64,000 bases of DNA, from the NCBI GenBank assembly GCA_030844895.1, contig CM061229.1, forward strand, positions 138,229,206-138,293,205. The letters run 5' to 3'. Positions 32,408 through 43,850 of the stretch are shown here, piece by piece. Position 1 is the stretch's first letter; each line of letters starts with the position of its first letter. A model generated the notes under the pieces. It was not told the DNA's origin. It saw only the letters and a list, made by a program, of their open reading frames with translations, and ran no database searches. This stretch comes from Ambrosia x helenae (Eukaryota > Streptophyta > Magnoliopsida > Asterales > Asteraceae). Position numbers and translations under genes: made by a program.

Positions 32408-34572
32408 GGCTACTAGGTGAGCAGACACCAAAAATGTCATGTCTCAGTGCCACGTAGGCTGCCACATCACTAAAGTGGTGTCTCAACATTTTTGAGACAT
32501 GGGTGGGGTGTGCAGACATGCAAAACCCATGTCTCAAGCATTTAATATTTTTTTTTTGTTTTATAATATTAAATGTAATTAGTTTAATAAAAGTAATAAA
32601 TAAAAAAAATAATGTTCAAATAAATACTAAATTATATAAAAAAAATTACAAAAGCATGATAAAATTAAAAAAAAAAAAACGAACACACTTAAAAAAAAAA
32701 CATACGATTTCCTAAAATTATATAAAACTACTTCCATTTTTCAATAAACTTTTCTTGCAATTTCTTCATCGCGGCGCGTTTTTCTTCGGGATACTTCGAT
32801 ATATCCGCCTCCATAACTCTCCACTCTTCAAGCGCCTTCGATTCATCAATCAACCGAATCTTCTCCTTCTTAAGCTTTATTTTTTCGTCGTTAGCTTTGT
32901 TGAAAGCTTCCATTGCTTCGGTTAATTTATCAAGCTTTGAAGCGCTCCCGCTTGTGGTATTCGACGCCGCCGCTTTCTTTCCTGCCGCCGCTTCCTTTCT
33001 TGCTTTATCGCGACCTACATAAAAAACGCAACCATTTTATAGTCCGAAAAAGAAACGCTACAAATTATATAAAAAAAATATAAATTTATAAACCTATGGG
33101 GCGTTCCTCCTCTACATAAATTGGTTCTTCTTCATCAGGGTCGTCGTTCATATCAATGTCGATTGGAACGGACGGGCCTGCTTTTTTAGCTTTGGTCTTT
33201 CGTTTGGCCCGTGCAACCTCGTTTGGGACCCCCGCCCACTTTTGTTCATCTTTCAAAACTTGCCAAGCCCGTATCATCGAGAATGCTCTGCGTGTCTCAC
33301 TTTTATAGTCCGACATCGCTTTTTCGAAAATCATTTGCTCGTTCCATCCACTAGGCGTGTTCGCCTTAATACGGTTGTAAATTCCATTGAATTTACCACA
33401 ATCCGCATTCAACTTTCTCCATTTCGAGCTTAGAGCATCGTTTAGTCGATACGGCTTAGCTTGCATATACTTATGAAAGAATTCGTTCGCCGTTTCCCAT
33501 AACTTCTCTATGTTTTGGGCGGTACCTTTGAATATAAAAAAAATGGTAAATATATATATAATCCGAATTTATAAAAAAAAATACACATATATATATACAC
33601 ATTTTCGGAAAAAAAATACATAAATATAAATTTTGCGCAAGTTTAAAAAATATACCGACTGTGGGGCGTTTTGAAGCCGCGAGCCACGCCTTAGCTAAGG
33701 CTTCCTCTTCAACATCGGTCCATGGTTGCGCGACTCCTTGTAGTGGTTTACCACGTCCCGGTCCTGGCTCTCTTTGTTTTCCTTTGCGTTTCCCTTTTGC
33801 TTTTTGGGTGGGTGGTATCTCTTGGGTTTCGGCAACTATCTCCTCATCGGTTTCGTTCTCATCGTCTTCGGGTTGTGATGTTCCGATAGGTGTAGTGGGT
33901 TGTGATGTTCCTCTAGGTGTAGCGGGTTGCGATTGTGGAGAAAATTGTTGTGAAAATTGTTGCGAAAAACCGTGTGAAACTTGTTGCGTAAAACCCCCTT
34001 GCCTTGCTAGTTGCATATAGTTTTGCATTTGCATGAAGCTCACCGGGTCTAATTGGGCAAAAGCCGTGGGGTTTTGAAGCATTTGGGCTACATGTGGATT
34101 TATTGGAACGGTTTGCGATATGGGTGGATCAATGACCGGTGTGTAACCGGGTGTGGTGAAAGGTGTATTCGGGTTAGGTTGATTCGGGTTTCGGTTGAAT
34201 TGTTGGTAGGGATCCATGAAGTTTTTTTTATAAAAATAGTGGGAGTTTATAAAATAAAGGGGATTGAATAATGAGTTGGAGTGGATTAAAATGGGTATTT
34301 GGATTAATATTTATAAAGTTAGTTTAAAAAACACCCCACTTTTAAAAAATGCCCGTTGGACCCAAGTTAGCCGTTACCCAACGTTTTAAAAAAAAAAAAA
34401 AAAAAAAATCAAGAAATTCTATGATTGGGCCGTCCCTTTCGTCCCTTGGAGAACGGGGGAGACGGGGGCCATCGAGACGGGGGTCGAGACGCAAGGCCGG
34501 GGCGGTGTAGCAATTGGGACGGGGGTGTTTTTTTGGGACGGGGCATTGTTTGTGTCTGTGTACCGATCAGTC
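32408..34572 (-). mobile_element. Complete Myb-only Harbinger element, 2,165 bp
   Basis: Terminal repeats of about 30 bp: left GGCTACTAGGTGAGCAGACA, right (inverted) GACTGATCGGTACACAGACA. TTA flanks both ends (32405-32407 and 34573-34575), the PIF/Harbinger duplication. The sole gene is the intact three-exon Myb-like gene on the minus strand. No nuclease gene is present. Outer arms hold GTCTCA words (left) and GACGGGG words (right). Confidence 0.85.
32728..34217 (-). CDS. Harbinger Myb/SANT-like protein, three exons, intact
   Basis: Exons 34217-33656, 33525-33094 and 33014-32728 join at GT..AG borders without breaking frame and give 426 residues. The first ~165 residues are Gln/Pro/Asn-rich (MDPYQQFNRNPNQ; repeated FSQQF). 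An acidic and basic linker (EDDENETDEE, KGKRKGKQREPGPG) leads to the Myb-like helix WTDVEEEALAKAWLAASKRP at ~170-189. Exon 2 carries the remaining helices (LNDALSSKWRKLNADCGKF) and a block like the NAM-associated C-terminal domain (AFSMIRAWQVLKDEQKWAGV). Exon 3 is a charged coiled coil (KIKLKKEKIRLIDESKALEE). The family supplies DNA binding and nuclear import to PIF/Harbinger transposition (family knowledge). It is the only full-length copy in the window. An exon model by eye cannot prove expression. Confidence 0.8.
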
Positions 34573-34575
34573 TTA

Positions 34576-35191
34576 GTCTCAACTCAGGTCGGTTGGTCAA
34601 GCGGTTCCTAATTCAGTTTAGGATAGTCCGGGTAGACCAAACTACATGCTTGTTACAGGGTTGTTAATTTGTAGAGTTTGAAAATTACTTGGGTTACCAG
34701 ATGTTATGTAGAGCTTTTTACAGGGTTGTTTTCATAACTTTTGAAAAAAAAAAAGCTCGAATAATAATGTAAAAAAGTACTTGATTAATAAAACACCAGT
34801 GAGACCGATAACTTTAACTCAACAACCCCAATTTAAATAAATAAGCGTATGATTTAACACCACATAATCACATATCATGACCATCGTTCTACCAATATTG
34901 TTGTTCAATATGTTTTTGTTTCTGAAATTTTAATTTTCTAATACCAAAAAACACATATAATGTTATGTTATATTTAAACTTGGTAAATTGGTATCTAGTA
35001 ATTCAAACTTAGTTATTGGCTCATATTAATTCATATTACCAATGTAATTAACTAATGGCACTTATAACTTTCACTTTCATTGCTAAAGCCAATTTCACCA
35101 TATACCAATGAGATCAGTAAGTTATAACTTTTACTTTAACTTAAAATTATCGATTAAAAATATCGTGTATGTAGAGTGAACACCACATATC
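34576..35191. other. Non-coding stretch with a diverged duplicated segment
   Basis: No gene. The stretch 34855-34925 (CACATATCATGAC, CGTTCTACCAATATTG) is repeated in diverged form around 35353-35410, and phrases before it (CCAGTGAGACCGATAA) recur near 35106. An old local duplication is inferred. Confidence 0.45.
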
Positions 35192-35352
35192 TAGTGGCGG
35201 ATCTAGAAAATAAAACAAGGGGTAACATTTTATAAAAATTTTAAGGTGTAACATTTTATAAAAATACCCTAAAAAACAATTTTTTTTCACTTCGCCAGAA
35301 AAATCGAGGGGTAACAGATGTCCCACCTCCTTTTATGCTATATTTGCCCCTG
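35192..35352. mobile_element. Short hAT-type MITE, 161 bp
   Basis: Perfect 8-bp duplications CACATATC flank it (35184-35191 and 35353-35360). Ends are TAGTGGCGGATCTAG and (inverted) CAGGGGCAAATATAG, matching at 10 of 15 positions. The CAGGGGC-type end is common in the hAT superfamily. It splits one copy of the duplicated segment described for 34576-35191. Confidence 0.75.
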
Positions 35353-35360
35353 CACATATC

Positions 35361-37264
35361 ATGACGAGCGTTCTACTAATATCCTTGTTGAATTTGTTTT
35401 TTTAGGGGAATTGGATTTTAATAATTTAAATTTTGCCTTGTGGGCCGGCAATAACTTGTACTTAAAAATTTTCCTACAACAATCTTAAGTTTCAAAGTAT
35501 ATTCTCCAATGAGCTTTTTTTAATGGAGAATTAACCCACGTTAGCATCCACTAGCTCGATTAGTTTTCAGCAAACAAAAACTCATTGGACAAAATACTTT
35601 AAAAGTTGAGACTATTGTGATGAATTTCTTGAGTATAGATTATTGTCGGCTAATGCAACACCCCACCCATACCCAGGTAATCATGTATAATTGATACAAC
35701 TTATAGCAAAAGCAAAACATAACTTTCACTAAAACTTATGACATCTAAGCAGAAACCTTTATTTATTTATAATGTTCCAAGTCTAGCAACTTCTAGATCT
35801 TCATGTCTCGCTTGCCTTATCTTTAGTCCTACTAGCTCACTAGTTACATGTGACATACATACTTAAAACGACGCTAGTTATATACTGATAAGCTCATGTT
35901 ATACAATTTACAAAAATACAATTGACATGCATGCAACATGGGTTGTGATATTTTGGGCCAAGGGCGACCTTATGCCATTCATGACCTTTTCACAACCACC
36001 AGCAAATGTGCTTGTTAGACCCTCGACCATCGCATAAGTATGGTAGTATCGTGATGCATACTAAGAACCCTATCCTCTTTTTCAGATAGTTCCAACACTG
36101 CCATTGTAGTATCAGCGGCCATCTTATCGTCTCATTACAAATGCTCTCATATAACTTTTTATATATTTATTTTCTTCAACTCAATAAATGTATCAATTAC
36201 TTGGGTTTTTTTTTAACGGCAAGTGGTGTAGCCGGTGATGCTCCGACTAACACCTAGGCCAATCTGTACTGATTACTCATCATACCTGGACTGGGAATCT
36301 CCCCAGGTGAAACTCTCATATGAACCCTCAATCTCCACATGACCTTTGCTCTACCCCTCCCTCCCCCCCCCCCCCCCCTTCATTTCACCAACTGTGCTAG
36401 GCTTCATTGGCATTATTTTACAAAATGATTATAAGATATACGGAATATCATTATTACTATAAATTAAAATTTTCTTTGTATTGAGTTGCAATGGATGATG
36501 GACACCGTGAACAAAGTGGCAACAATGCCTTTTAACTAACAATAACAACTCATTGTAGGAACGATCCAACTCACCAAACCATTTTATTGTGTGATAATAT
36601 TATTAAAAACTAAAACACATATCTAATGTATAATATAATACGATTTACTTAATTTTTGCATAATTGTTAAGAGTGTTTTAAATATTTATCACAAGTTATT
36701 TTTTCAACATAGAAATTCAATTGAAATCATTATATCAAACTTATATTCTTTGTCATGATTAAAGTGAAGATTCTAACCACTTAATACTAATAATTGAAAA
36801 TATATCCCTTTATATATAGTACATGATTTAAAAGAGATCCAACAATAAGCCTATTTAACTAGAAAAACAGAAATATTATTACATTTCCGCCTGCTTTATT
36901 CCTATTACGAGCATTGAATTCTTGTATAAAATTCGTCCGATTATCAAAACACTATAACAAACAAAATAAAGACTAAATAAATGTGTCATCGTTCTAAAAA
37001 AGTGTTTAAAAACTAGTAGCCCAACAAGATGAAATGCTACCTTAAAATCATCCTTCAAGTTTTCTTTTATTGTACAGAAAGTAGAAAGTTTACCGTAAAA
37101 AGAAACTTAACATAAAAATGATAAGAAAGATTTTGGATTTTAGATCAAAATAAATCGATGGATGAGATTAAAATGAAAAAAAATATACGTTGAGTTTTTA
37201 AATGAGGGGAGAAGGGCAAAATAGGTATAACGCACAATTGTTTAGTTCCACCCCCATTTTTTAA
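35361..37264. other. Long non-coding stretch
   Basis: No gene found. 35650-35960 starts TGCAACACCCCACCC and has a CATG-rich tail, faintly LTR-like. 36210-36370 (AACGGCAAGTGGTGTAGCCG to a C-run at 36365-36378) looks like a minus-strand retroposon fragment behind a T-run. The remainder is AT-rich. Confidence 0.35.
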
Positions 37265-37462
37265 AGGGGTGTTTGGGATTGCGTTTTGAAATGGATTTTT
37301 AGATTATTGCGTTTTGAAAACACAAATAATCAGTTTTTAGTGTTTGGGGTTGAGTTTTAAAATGGATTTTAAACTACCAAAACGCAATAATCTAAAAGCA
37401 GTTCCACCCCTGTTTTTTCAAAATGCAAAAGTTGTTTTGAAAAATCAATCCCAAACACCCTC
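37265..37462. mobile_element. MITE (GGGTGTTTGGGATTG family), 198 bp
   Basis: Ends AGGGGTGTTTGGGATTG and (inverted) GAGGGTGTTTGGGATTG, TAA on both sides (37262-37264 and 37463-37465). Inner words GTTTTGAAATGG and AACGCAATAATC are mirrored. It is the best-preserved of the four related copies. Confidence 0.75.
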
Positions 37463-37473
37463 TAAATGTCCCT

Positions 37474-37811
37474 AATTTTTTCATACGACATTATTTTTTT
37501 AAATATACCATAAAAACAAGTTTTTTTATCCTCTTTCATTTGCATACCTTAATGTTATACTTTAAAAAAAATGTTGGGCTGATAACTTGCGTTTTATCAT
37601 GATACAACTTGCGTTTTTTTTTAAATAGAACTTGCATCTTTTTTATCATGTATAACTTACGTTTCTAAAACGCAAGTATACCCTCAATAAATCGCAAGTT
37701 ATCAACCTAACAATTTTTTTTTAAAGTATGGCAATATGATATGCAAATGAAAGAGGATAAAAAACTTGTTTTTATGGTATATTTTTTAAATAATGTCGTA
37801 TGAAAAAAGTT
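37474..37811. mobile_element. Foldback element with ~130-bp arms
   Basis: The left arm (TTTTTTCATACGACATTATT, TACCATAAAAACAAG, CCTCTTTCATTTGCAT) is mirrored almost perfectly by the right arm (ATGCAAATGAAAGAGG, CTTGTTTTTATGGTA, AATAATGTCGTATGAAAAAA). The loop contains CTTGCG/CGCAAG words. It lies 11 bp from the preceding MITE. Superfamily is unclear (possibly Mutator-like). Confidence 0.75.
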
Positions 37812-37901
37812 ATGGCCGTTTTAAAAATGAGAGTGAAACTTTAATGACGCAATGATTTTACGATCGTGCCCTGATTATCTAGTTAATCTACACCTAATAA
37901 T

Positions 37902-38165
37902 TAGGGCTAGCAAATCGTGTCTTAACAGGTTTAACAGGTCTCTGACGACCCGAGCAAATCAAGTTCTAAACATGAACACGGCTCATTTAATTCATTTATA
38001 TCTCATGTTTATAACGCAGTTTTATGTTTTATGTACCAAAAAGGGGAAACGAAGGATCTTTGCCTCTTAATTCTAAGTATTTAAAAAAAGTAAAAAATCA
38101 CATAGTGTATTTTTCAGTTAACAGGTCTTATCGTGTCTTATACAGGTTACCTATTGCCAGCCCTA
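37902..38165. mobile_element. hAT MITE with AACAGGT word core, 264 bp
   Basis: Perfect 8-bp duplications CTAATAAT flank it (37894-37901 and 38166-38173). Ends TAGGGCTAGCAAATCG and (inverted) TAGGGCTGGCAATAGG. AACAGGT/ACAGGTC words occur on both arms. Same TAGGG-end group as 26077 and 27282. Confidence 0.9.
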
Positions 38166-38454
38166 CTAATAATCATTTTTGTTATTTGTACGCTAAACTC
38201 CTTTTTTACGTTAGCCTCATCCTTGTTGTAATTCTTTAATTAAAAACTTACAGTATTTTTTCTCTTAAATACAAATATTATGTTTAAATACACTGTACTA
38301 TGTTTGATGGATGTCATTAATAACCCACTACCGGGACATCTTCAAAATAAATTAGTGTGTGGATTTTCCTTAATAGATTTTTTTTTGGTATTTTGTTTCG
38401 AACTGCATTTTTCTTGGTGTTTGGTTTGTCACATTTTGTGTTTTAAACTCCTTA

Positions 38455-40440
38455 GAACACCTGTATTCGAGCGTTATTTTTCAAAAAATTTCAAATATAG
38501 CGCCCCAAACACCGGTACACCCGGGCGCTATATGTGTTTTTTAGGTTGTGGCTTGATTTTTATAGCGCTCGAGTTAAATTGTTTGGCCCAACTATGGCTT
38601 GACACGTGGCACCATGGCAGGCTTCTTTTCAAACGGTCAAAAAAATGGACCGTTGTCCATTTATTGTTTTGAACGGTAATTTTTTTTAAAATGTGTTATA
38701 TATACCAACCATTTATACAAACACATACAACATACAATACTTTCAAACTAAAAACCACACACAAACTAAAACGCCAAAGATGTATCCATATGGTTCACCG
38801 TTCGGGGTCCCGGGTCGACCGGGTGCTAGGCCAAACACTACGAGGCCAAACACTACTACTCCGCTGCCACCCAATTGGGGCGAGTTTGACGCGAGTACAA
38901 TGCAATACGCGCAACTTCTTGGCATGCCCGGTCAATTTTATCCGGGCCCAAACATGCCCGCTCAATTTTTTCCTCCACCAAACTATATCCAACCTTCTCA
39001 AGAGGAGCCCGAATCGGTACCAGAAACTCAAGACGAACCCGAGGGTTCTGGGCGCGGGCGCGGGAGACGCTCGCATAAAAAGAAAGACCCGAACGCTTCT
39101 CGTCAAAAAAAGCAACAGGAGCGTTGGGAAAGAGATGAGGAGTAAAAGTTAGCGCGAACCTGGCTCGACATATCCGAGGACCCGGAAGTTGGTTAGTATT
39201 TTTTTTTGTGTTTACATTTATATATATATTTTTTAAAATGTTGGTTTAGTATTTTTTTTTTTTTGTGTTTACATTTATATATATACTTTTTAAATCGTGT
39301 GTTATTTTTTTTTTGCAGCAAACTATCAAAATACCCCGGTGTTTTGGCAACGGATTCGAGAACTATTTTTTGCGGCGGTGGGTAGGGGGAGCATCGAGAC
39401 AACGACTCGATATCTGGAAAGTGGTCGGACATTAATAACAAATGTCACTCGTTTGCGGAGGTCTACCAACGCTGCAAGGACAACAGGGCCAGCGGGGAAG
39501 GTGATGACGATGTGTTGGCCAGGGCGTTGGACGAGATGAGAGAGACCTGCGGGCCGTTCCCGTATTTGAGGATATGGGAGATGTTGAGACATAGTCCTAA
39601 GTGGGCTGATGTCCCGCCTATGGGGTCGGGTAGTGGGCGCAAGATTAGGAGAGGAAGAGGATCAGGAGGAGGAGGACCGTCAAAAAGAAGCAAAACCACC
39701 TCCACGTCGCGAGATCCGGATACACCGACATCCGATGCTTGCTTTGTGAGTTTAGATGATCCTGTTGACTTGGAGGATGAGGAGGAGGAGGAGGAGTTTG
39801 ATATTCCAAGACCACCCGGTAGACGATCAAAAAAGGGTGGCAAGGCGGAGTCGTCTTCGACAGGAGGTGGTGCGTCGAGGGAGGAGTTTGATGAAATGAA
39901 TCGACGACTACAGGATCTTCGAGACCTCGGCCAAAGACGTCTACAAACTATGGACCAGAGAGTGGCCCAGAATAAGAGGTTCGTCGACATTCAAGAGGCG
40001 AGGCAAAGGGAAAAGGACATCGAGTTTTTGTCCAAACCGATCGACCACCTCGAGGGAGAAGCCCTACTCCTCGCGATGCATCACAGACAAGAAATCCTTG
40101 CGAAATATAACCTGCAGTAGTTTATTTAAGTTGTTTGTTTTTTTTTAATTTGGTATTGTAGTTTATTTAACTTGTTTGTTTTTTTAATTTAATTAATATT
40201 AGTTGTGTGTTTTTATTATTATTTGAAATTTTTTTATATTTATTTGCATTTTATTTTAATTATTTTGAATTAAAAGATTAAAAAAAATAAAAAAATCAAC
40301 CAATCACAATCAGGGGCTTTATAAATAAAGCCCCACCACTACATCCCTTTTTCAGTTTCTCTCTCCACGCTGACTCAGCAGCCACGTAGACCAATCAGGA
40401 AGGAGGGCTTTATAAATAAAGCCCCCCACTACACATGGTC
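38455..40440 (+). mobile_element. Harbinger-type element carrying a Myb-like pseudogene, 1,986 bp
   Basis: The left end GAACACCTGTATTCGAGCG and inverted right end GACCATGTGTAGTGGGG are partly matched. TTA flanks both ends (38452-38454 and 40441-40443). Near the right end, the palindromic phrase GGGCTTTATAAATAAAGCCC occurs twice (~40314 and ~40407). The only gene is the broken Myb-like gene. Confidence 0.7.
38780..40120 (+). pseudogene. Harbinger Myb/SANT-like gene, two lesions
   Basis: Exon 1 starts MYPYGSPFGVPGRPGARPN and runs through a Pro-rich region (NMPAQFFPPPNY) to GRGRGRRSHKKKDPNAS. A TAA at 39142-39144 falls where relatives read Glu in the first Myb helix, followed in frame by KLARTWLDISEDPEVG. 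A GT..AG intron (about 39192-39319) follows. Exon 2 begins YQNTPVFWQRIRELFF, then shifts by one base in a G-run at ~39387 before HRDNDSISGKWSDINNKCHSF. After that the frame is open to 40120: DEMRETCGPFPYLRIWEML, an Asp/Glu block, RRSKKGG and a coiled-coil tail ending LLLAMHHRQEILAKYNLQ. One stop and one single-base shift make it a young pseudogene, or the shift could be a sequence error. Confidence 0.75.
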
Positions 40441-40443
40441 TTA

Positions 40444-42136
40444 GTTGTTTTAGTTCTTTTTTAACAACAGCAGTTCATTCATATTAAAAAACATACACCA
40501 AAAACAGCTCCAAATTTAGCCGTGGCTAATGGAAATTAGCGTTGTAATATATCTTGAGTTTTGAATTGACTTGCTTATTACGTAATTTTTTATTTTAATG
40601 TTGGGAGTCTCACTTTTATCTATTGAATATATTTAAATTTAAAAAAGGTAGTAATCATTGTTATAATGTTTCATTAAAATAGTTATCATCTGTTCTTATC
40701 TAATCTTGGTTTGATTATCATCAATAGCTAATCTTTTTTTTTTAGACGGCAAACAACTCACCTGGGAGAGTCGCGTGCCAACGACCTCCACACCCCGGGT
40801 TCGAGTTCACGCGCATACAGGCTTTTCAACCGTTCGCCCGGAGGCTTTCGCATAAGTTTTGCATACCCCATGGCTCAAACTCGAAACACCCGGACGGGAA
40901 CCCACACAATGGTGGTAAACCCTCCCACCTCCGACAAGCTGGGCTGGCCATCATTGGCCATCAATGGCTTATCTAATGTTACTTTTTGGCAAAGATCACA
41001 ACTTATCTCTAGTCGAGCCATAACCTTCATACGATTCCCCTAATTTTGATCGCGATCGGATTTACAAATACAAGTGTTTGAATATGAAATTTATAGCAAG
41101 TCTCTCAAACATATCTTCTTTGGCTAATCTTATATCTCTCTCCTTAAATATGAAAATATGATTAATGAGTAAGTGATTTAGATGTATAGACTTTATGCGT
41201 ACATGAGCATGGTTAGTGTTCAAGAAGAATTCTTGCTTAAATAGTGTGAAGTTAACTTTTTAAAAATTACCACACAACCATGGATGATGTCACCGGTTGA
41301 TCTTGAATCCAACGTGCTTCTTTTAACAACAATCAAGTATAAAAAAAATAATAATAACTAGTCACTTTTTGTGTTTTCTAAGTATTCTCCCAAACCAATT
41401 TATAGGGTATTGACATTTTTATATAGAAAGAAATACGGATACCTTCACATAAATTTCGAAAAATTTTTGAAGGGCAATGACATGATACTAATTAGTTCTT
41501 GAGTCAAGTAGACCGAAAAACCTTTTATGTGGTGTTGGAGTTTTGGACACACATTGGGTTGAATGTCAGTTCTGAACTAGACACAATTGTGCCATGTGTG
41601 CCAATTTAGGTATGACATGGAGTAGAGTAATGGAAAAACATTTTATGCTCACTTTTATAGTTAACGTTAGTGGTTAAAGTGGAAATATATTATAACTGTT
41701 GTTCACGATTCATGTGAATTGCATCTTATTATCTAAATTCTAAAGCGTGGAATCAACCTAGTAACATGACAGAGAATTCATTATAACGGGTCCAATGGCT
41801 ATAGCCTTTGAGACCATAATTTGACACTCAAACTATATCGTTGTAGTATGACCGGCCATCTACTTGTCTAACGTATATATTTAATATGTTTTTATCACAG
41901 TTAAAATATAGAAAAATGGGAAAAAAAAAAAAAACCCTAGTAGTAGTGTTGAAGGGTTATCACTTCTTGTAGTAAGTATGATATTGAGCTAAAACAATGG
42001 CGGACCAGAGCTCGAAAGACTAAACCCAATATAAAGCCAACTTCTATAATTAGCATCCCAAAAATAGCATTGAACCCAAAATTTTCAATTACGCATGCAT
42101 TGTAATAACCTAAAAAAAAATGATCCAATACCCTAA
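40444..42136. other. Non-coding stretch with a retroposon-like patch
   Basis: 40735-40960 opens with a T-run and GACGGCAAACAACTCACC, and contains GGGTTCGAGTTC (40798-40809), similar to a tRNA B-box, plus a CCCGG-rich body. It resembles the patch at 36210 and may be a retroposon fragment. No gene elsewhere. Confidence 0.35.
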
Positions 42137-42141
42137 CAGAT
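42137..42141. repeat. Target duplication CAGAT, left copy
   Basis: CAGAT directly before the 5' LTR, repeated at 48980-48984 directly after the 3' LTR. Confidence 0.95.
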
Positions 42142-43533
42142 TGTTGGAAAAATGGTAGTGGAAATTGATTTTTCCCTAATTTTGGACTTAAATAAATTTA
42201 TTTATATATGTGTTATATAAATATTTATTTATGGGTTTGTGTAATATATTGTGAGAGCATCACAACGAATCAAACTATGTCCAAAATAAAGCTAAGATGA
42301 ATGAGATATCGAAGCTTGAAAGTTGTAGGTTGGAACAACCAAAGATGAGAAAATGGATTAAGTTTTGTCCCACATTGGTGGGATGACAAAACATGAAGTG
42401 GTTTATAAGGAGGAGCACTCCTTTGAATATTGTTTAGCATGAGCCAAACACTAGTGGAACTCGCACTCACACACGCGCGCGCCGCACGCGTGGCGTGGGC
42501 GCAATGTGACGCTTTGATGACGCACTTTGCACTTCGCACACTGGCATCGCCGCTTGAGAGCCGCCTTTGTATTTTTGACCTCGTGCGCGTGGTCTAGTAC
42601 ATGGCGGAAGGTTGACGTAAGTGGTGCGCATGACCAGATGGCATTCAGGTCTGCGCACGTGACGTTCGCGTGACGGGTTCCATATGATACGAGTCGTCAT
42701 CCGCGGATGACATAACGTTATGTGCGCAAGGAATATAGTGCGGGCATGACCAGGTAGTGCCTAGCGCCCTGGTCAGCGCGCGTCATTATGTTCTGCGCGC
42801 AGCATACGAACGCGAGCTGATGCGTCAGTTCCTACGCAGTCTCAGGTTGTTAGACTGTTTCAACTCGTGTCCTAAACTAAATAGGAGTTTCATGTTTGAC
42901 CACTTAATTCTATTTATTGGAATTTAATCTTTGTTGAATTCAAGATTAAATGAAAGAAATCGGTTTCAACTTTTACAAAGATAAAAGTGAACTTTGTGTG
43001 TACATTCAAGAAGAGAGTTTTTCTAGAGAATAAAAAAAATTCTCTCCACACATAACCGATAGAAAACATGGATATTTTCTCATTAGATAGAGAGGAGCAC
43101 TCTCAATCATAGACAACTTCTTTTCTTTTTCTGACATTTCTAAAACAACAAAACACCCGGTGTTATCTCGGGCTCAAGACTATCTCCGGCAGTACGACTA
43201 CTGTTCCGGTTGTTGTACCCTGGGAAACAGACCGTCTGAGAGGAGGCGCGGAATCTGTTTTAAGGGCCCCGTGTCAAACACGATCCTCAACCAAAAACCG
43301 TCTACAACAAGTTTGTTATTCTTGCAGCGGAGTGCTACACAAGATGGTTCGGTTGAAGTTTACTAAAGTATTCGACTTGGATCAAGATTCGGTATATGTA
43401 TTTGTTTTTATTTTCATTTACCTTTAGTTTTGTAATCGGTATTGTACTATGTTATTTCCTACGAATAACGAGAGTATCGTTATTATTTCTTTTTATTATT
43501 AATTTAATAAAATTGTGAACCCTATTTCCTACA
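42142..43533 (+). repeat. 5' LTR of the non-coding retrotransposon
   Basis: 1,392 bp. A TATA-like TTATAAGGAGG at ~42402 overlaps an inverted repeat AAGGAGgagcaCTCCTT. A GC-rich block (42468-42840) with many GCGCGC and TGACG words follows, including TGACGTAAG, a CRE-like motif. The downstream part is AT-rich and ends CCTACA. Short ORFs in it recur unchanged in the 3' LTR and are not genes. Confidence 0.95.
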
Positions 43534-43545
43534 ATCTTAAAACAG

Positions 43546-43613
43546 ACTTTCGTGTAGATTGTTGATACAATCTAAAAACCTTCTTATTAAAGGATTTTTG
43601 GGTTCACGAAAGT
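43546..43613 (+). other. Potential three-helix RNA junction next to the 5' LTR
   Basis: The outer stem ACTTTCGTG (43546-43554) pairs with CACGAAAGT (43605-43613), 9 perfect pairs. It encloses the hairpin AGATTGT-tgat-ACAATCT (43556-43573) and a second hairpin AAAAACCTT (43574-43582) with AAGG-A-TTTTT (43590-43599), nine pairs around one bulged A. It begins 12 bases after the LTR, where retroelements keep primer-binding and packaging signals. Function is inferred from position only. Confidence 0.7.
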
Positions 43614-43850
43614 ATAAAATATTAATTTGGATTTTGTTAAAATCTTATAAATATTTTTTTTGGAAATATATTTGTAGTACAAATCGGATTAATATGTATG
43701 ATTGGAGTACAATCTTTAATCCGAAATACCGTGTTTACAAAACGAAAAGTTTTGATTCAAGTTTTCAGTTTCATGGGTTTTTTGTGTCGGGTTTTGATAA
43801 TCCGAAGTGTTAAAAAATATTAACATGTATTTCGACGTTTTCAAATACTA

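Noticed and set aside
40798..40809. tRNA B-box-like GGGTTCGAGTTC
   Set aside because: No cloverleaf could be built and the matching A-box is absent; at most a retroposon trace.
42270..43366. Three short ORFs in the 5' LTR that recur identically at 47716-48812
   Set aside because: Identity reflects the LTR duplication, not selection; no domain or start context.
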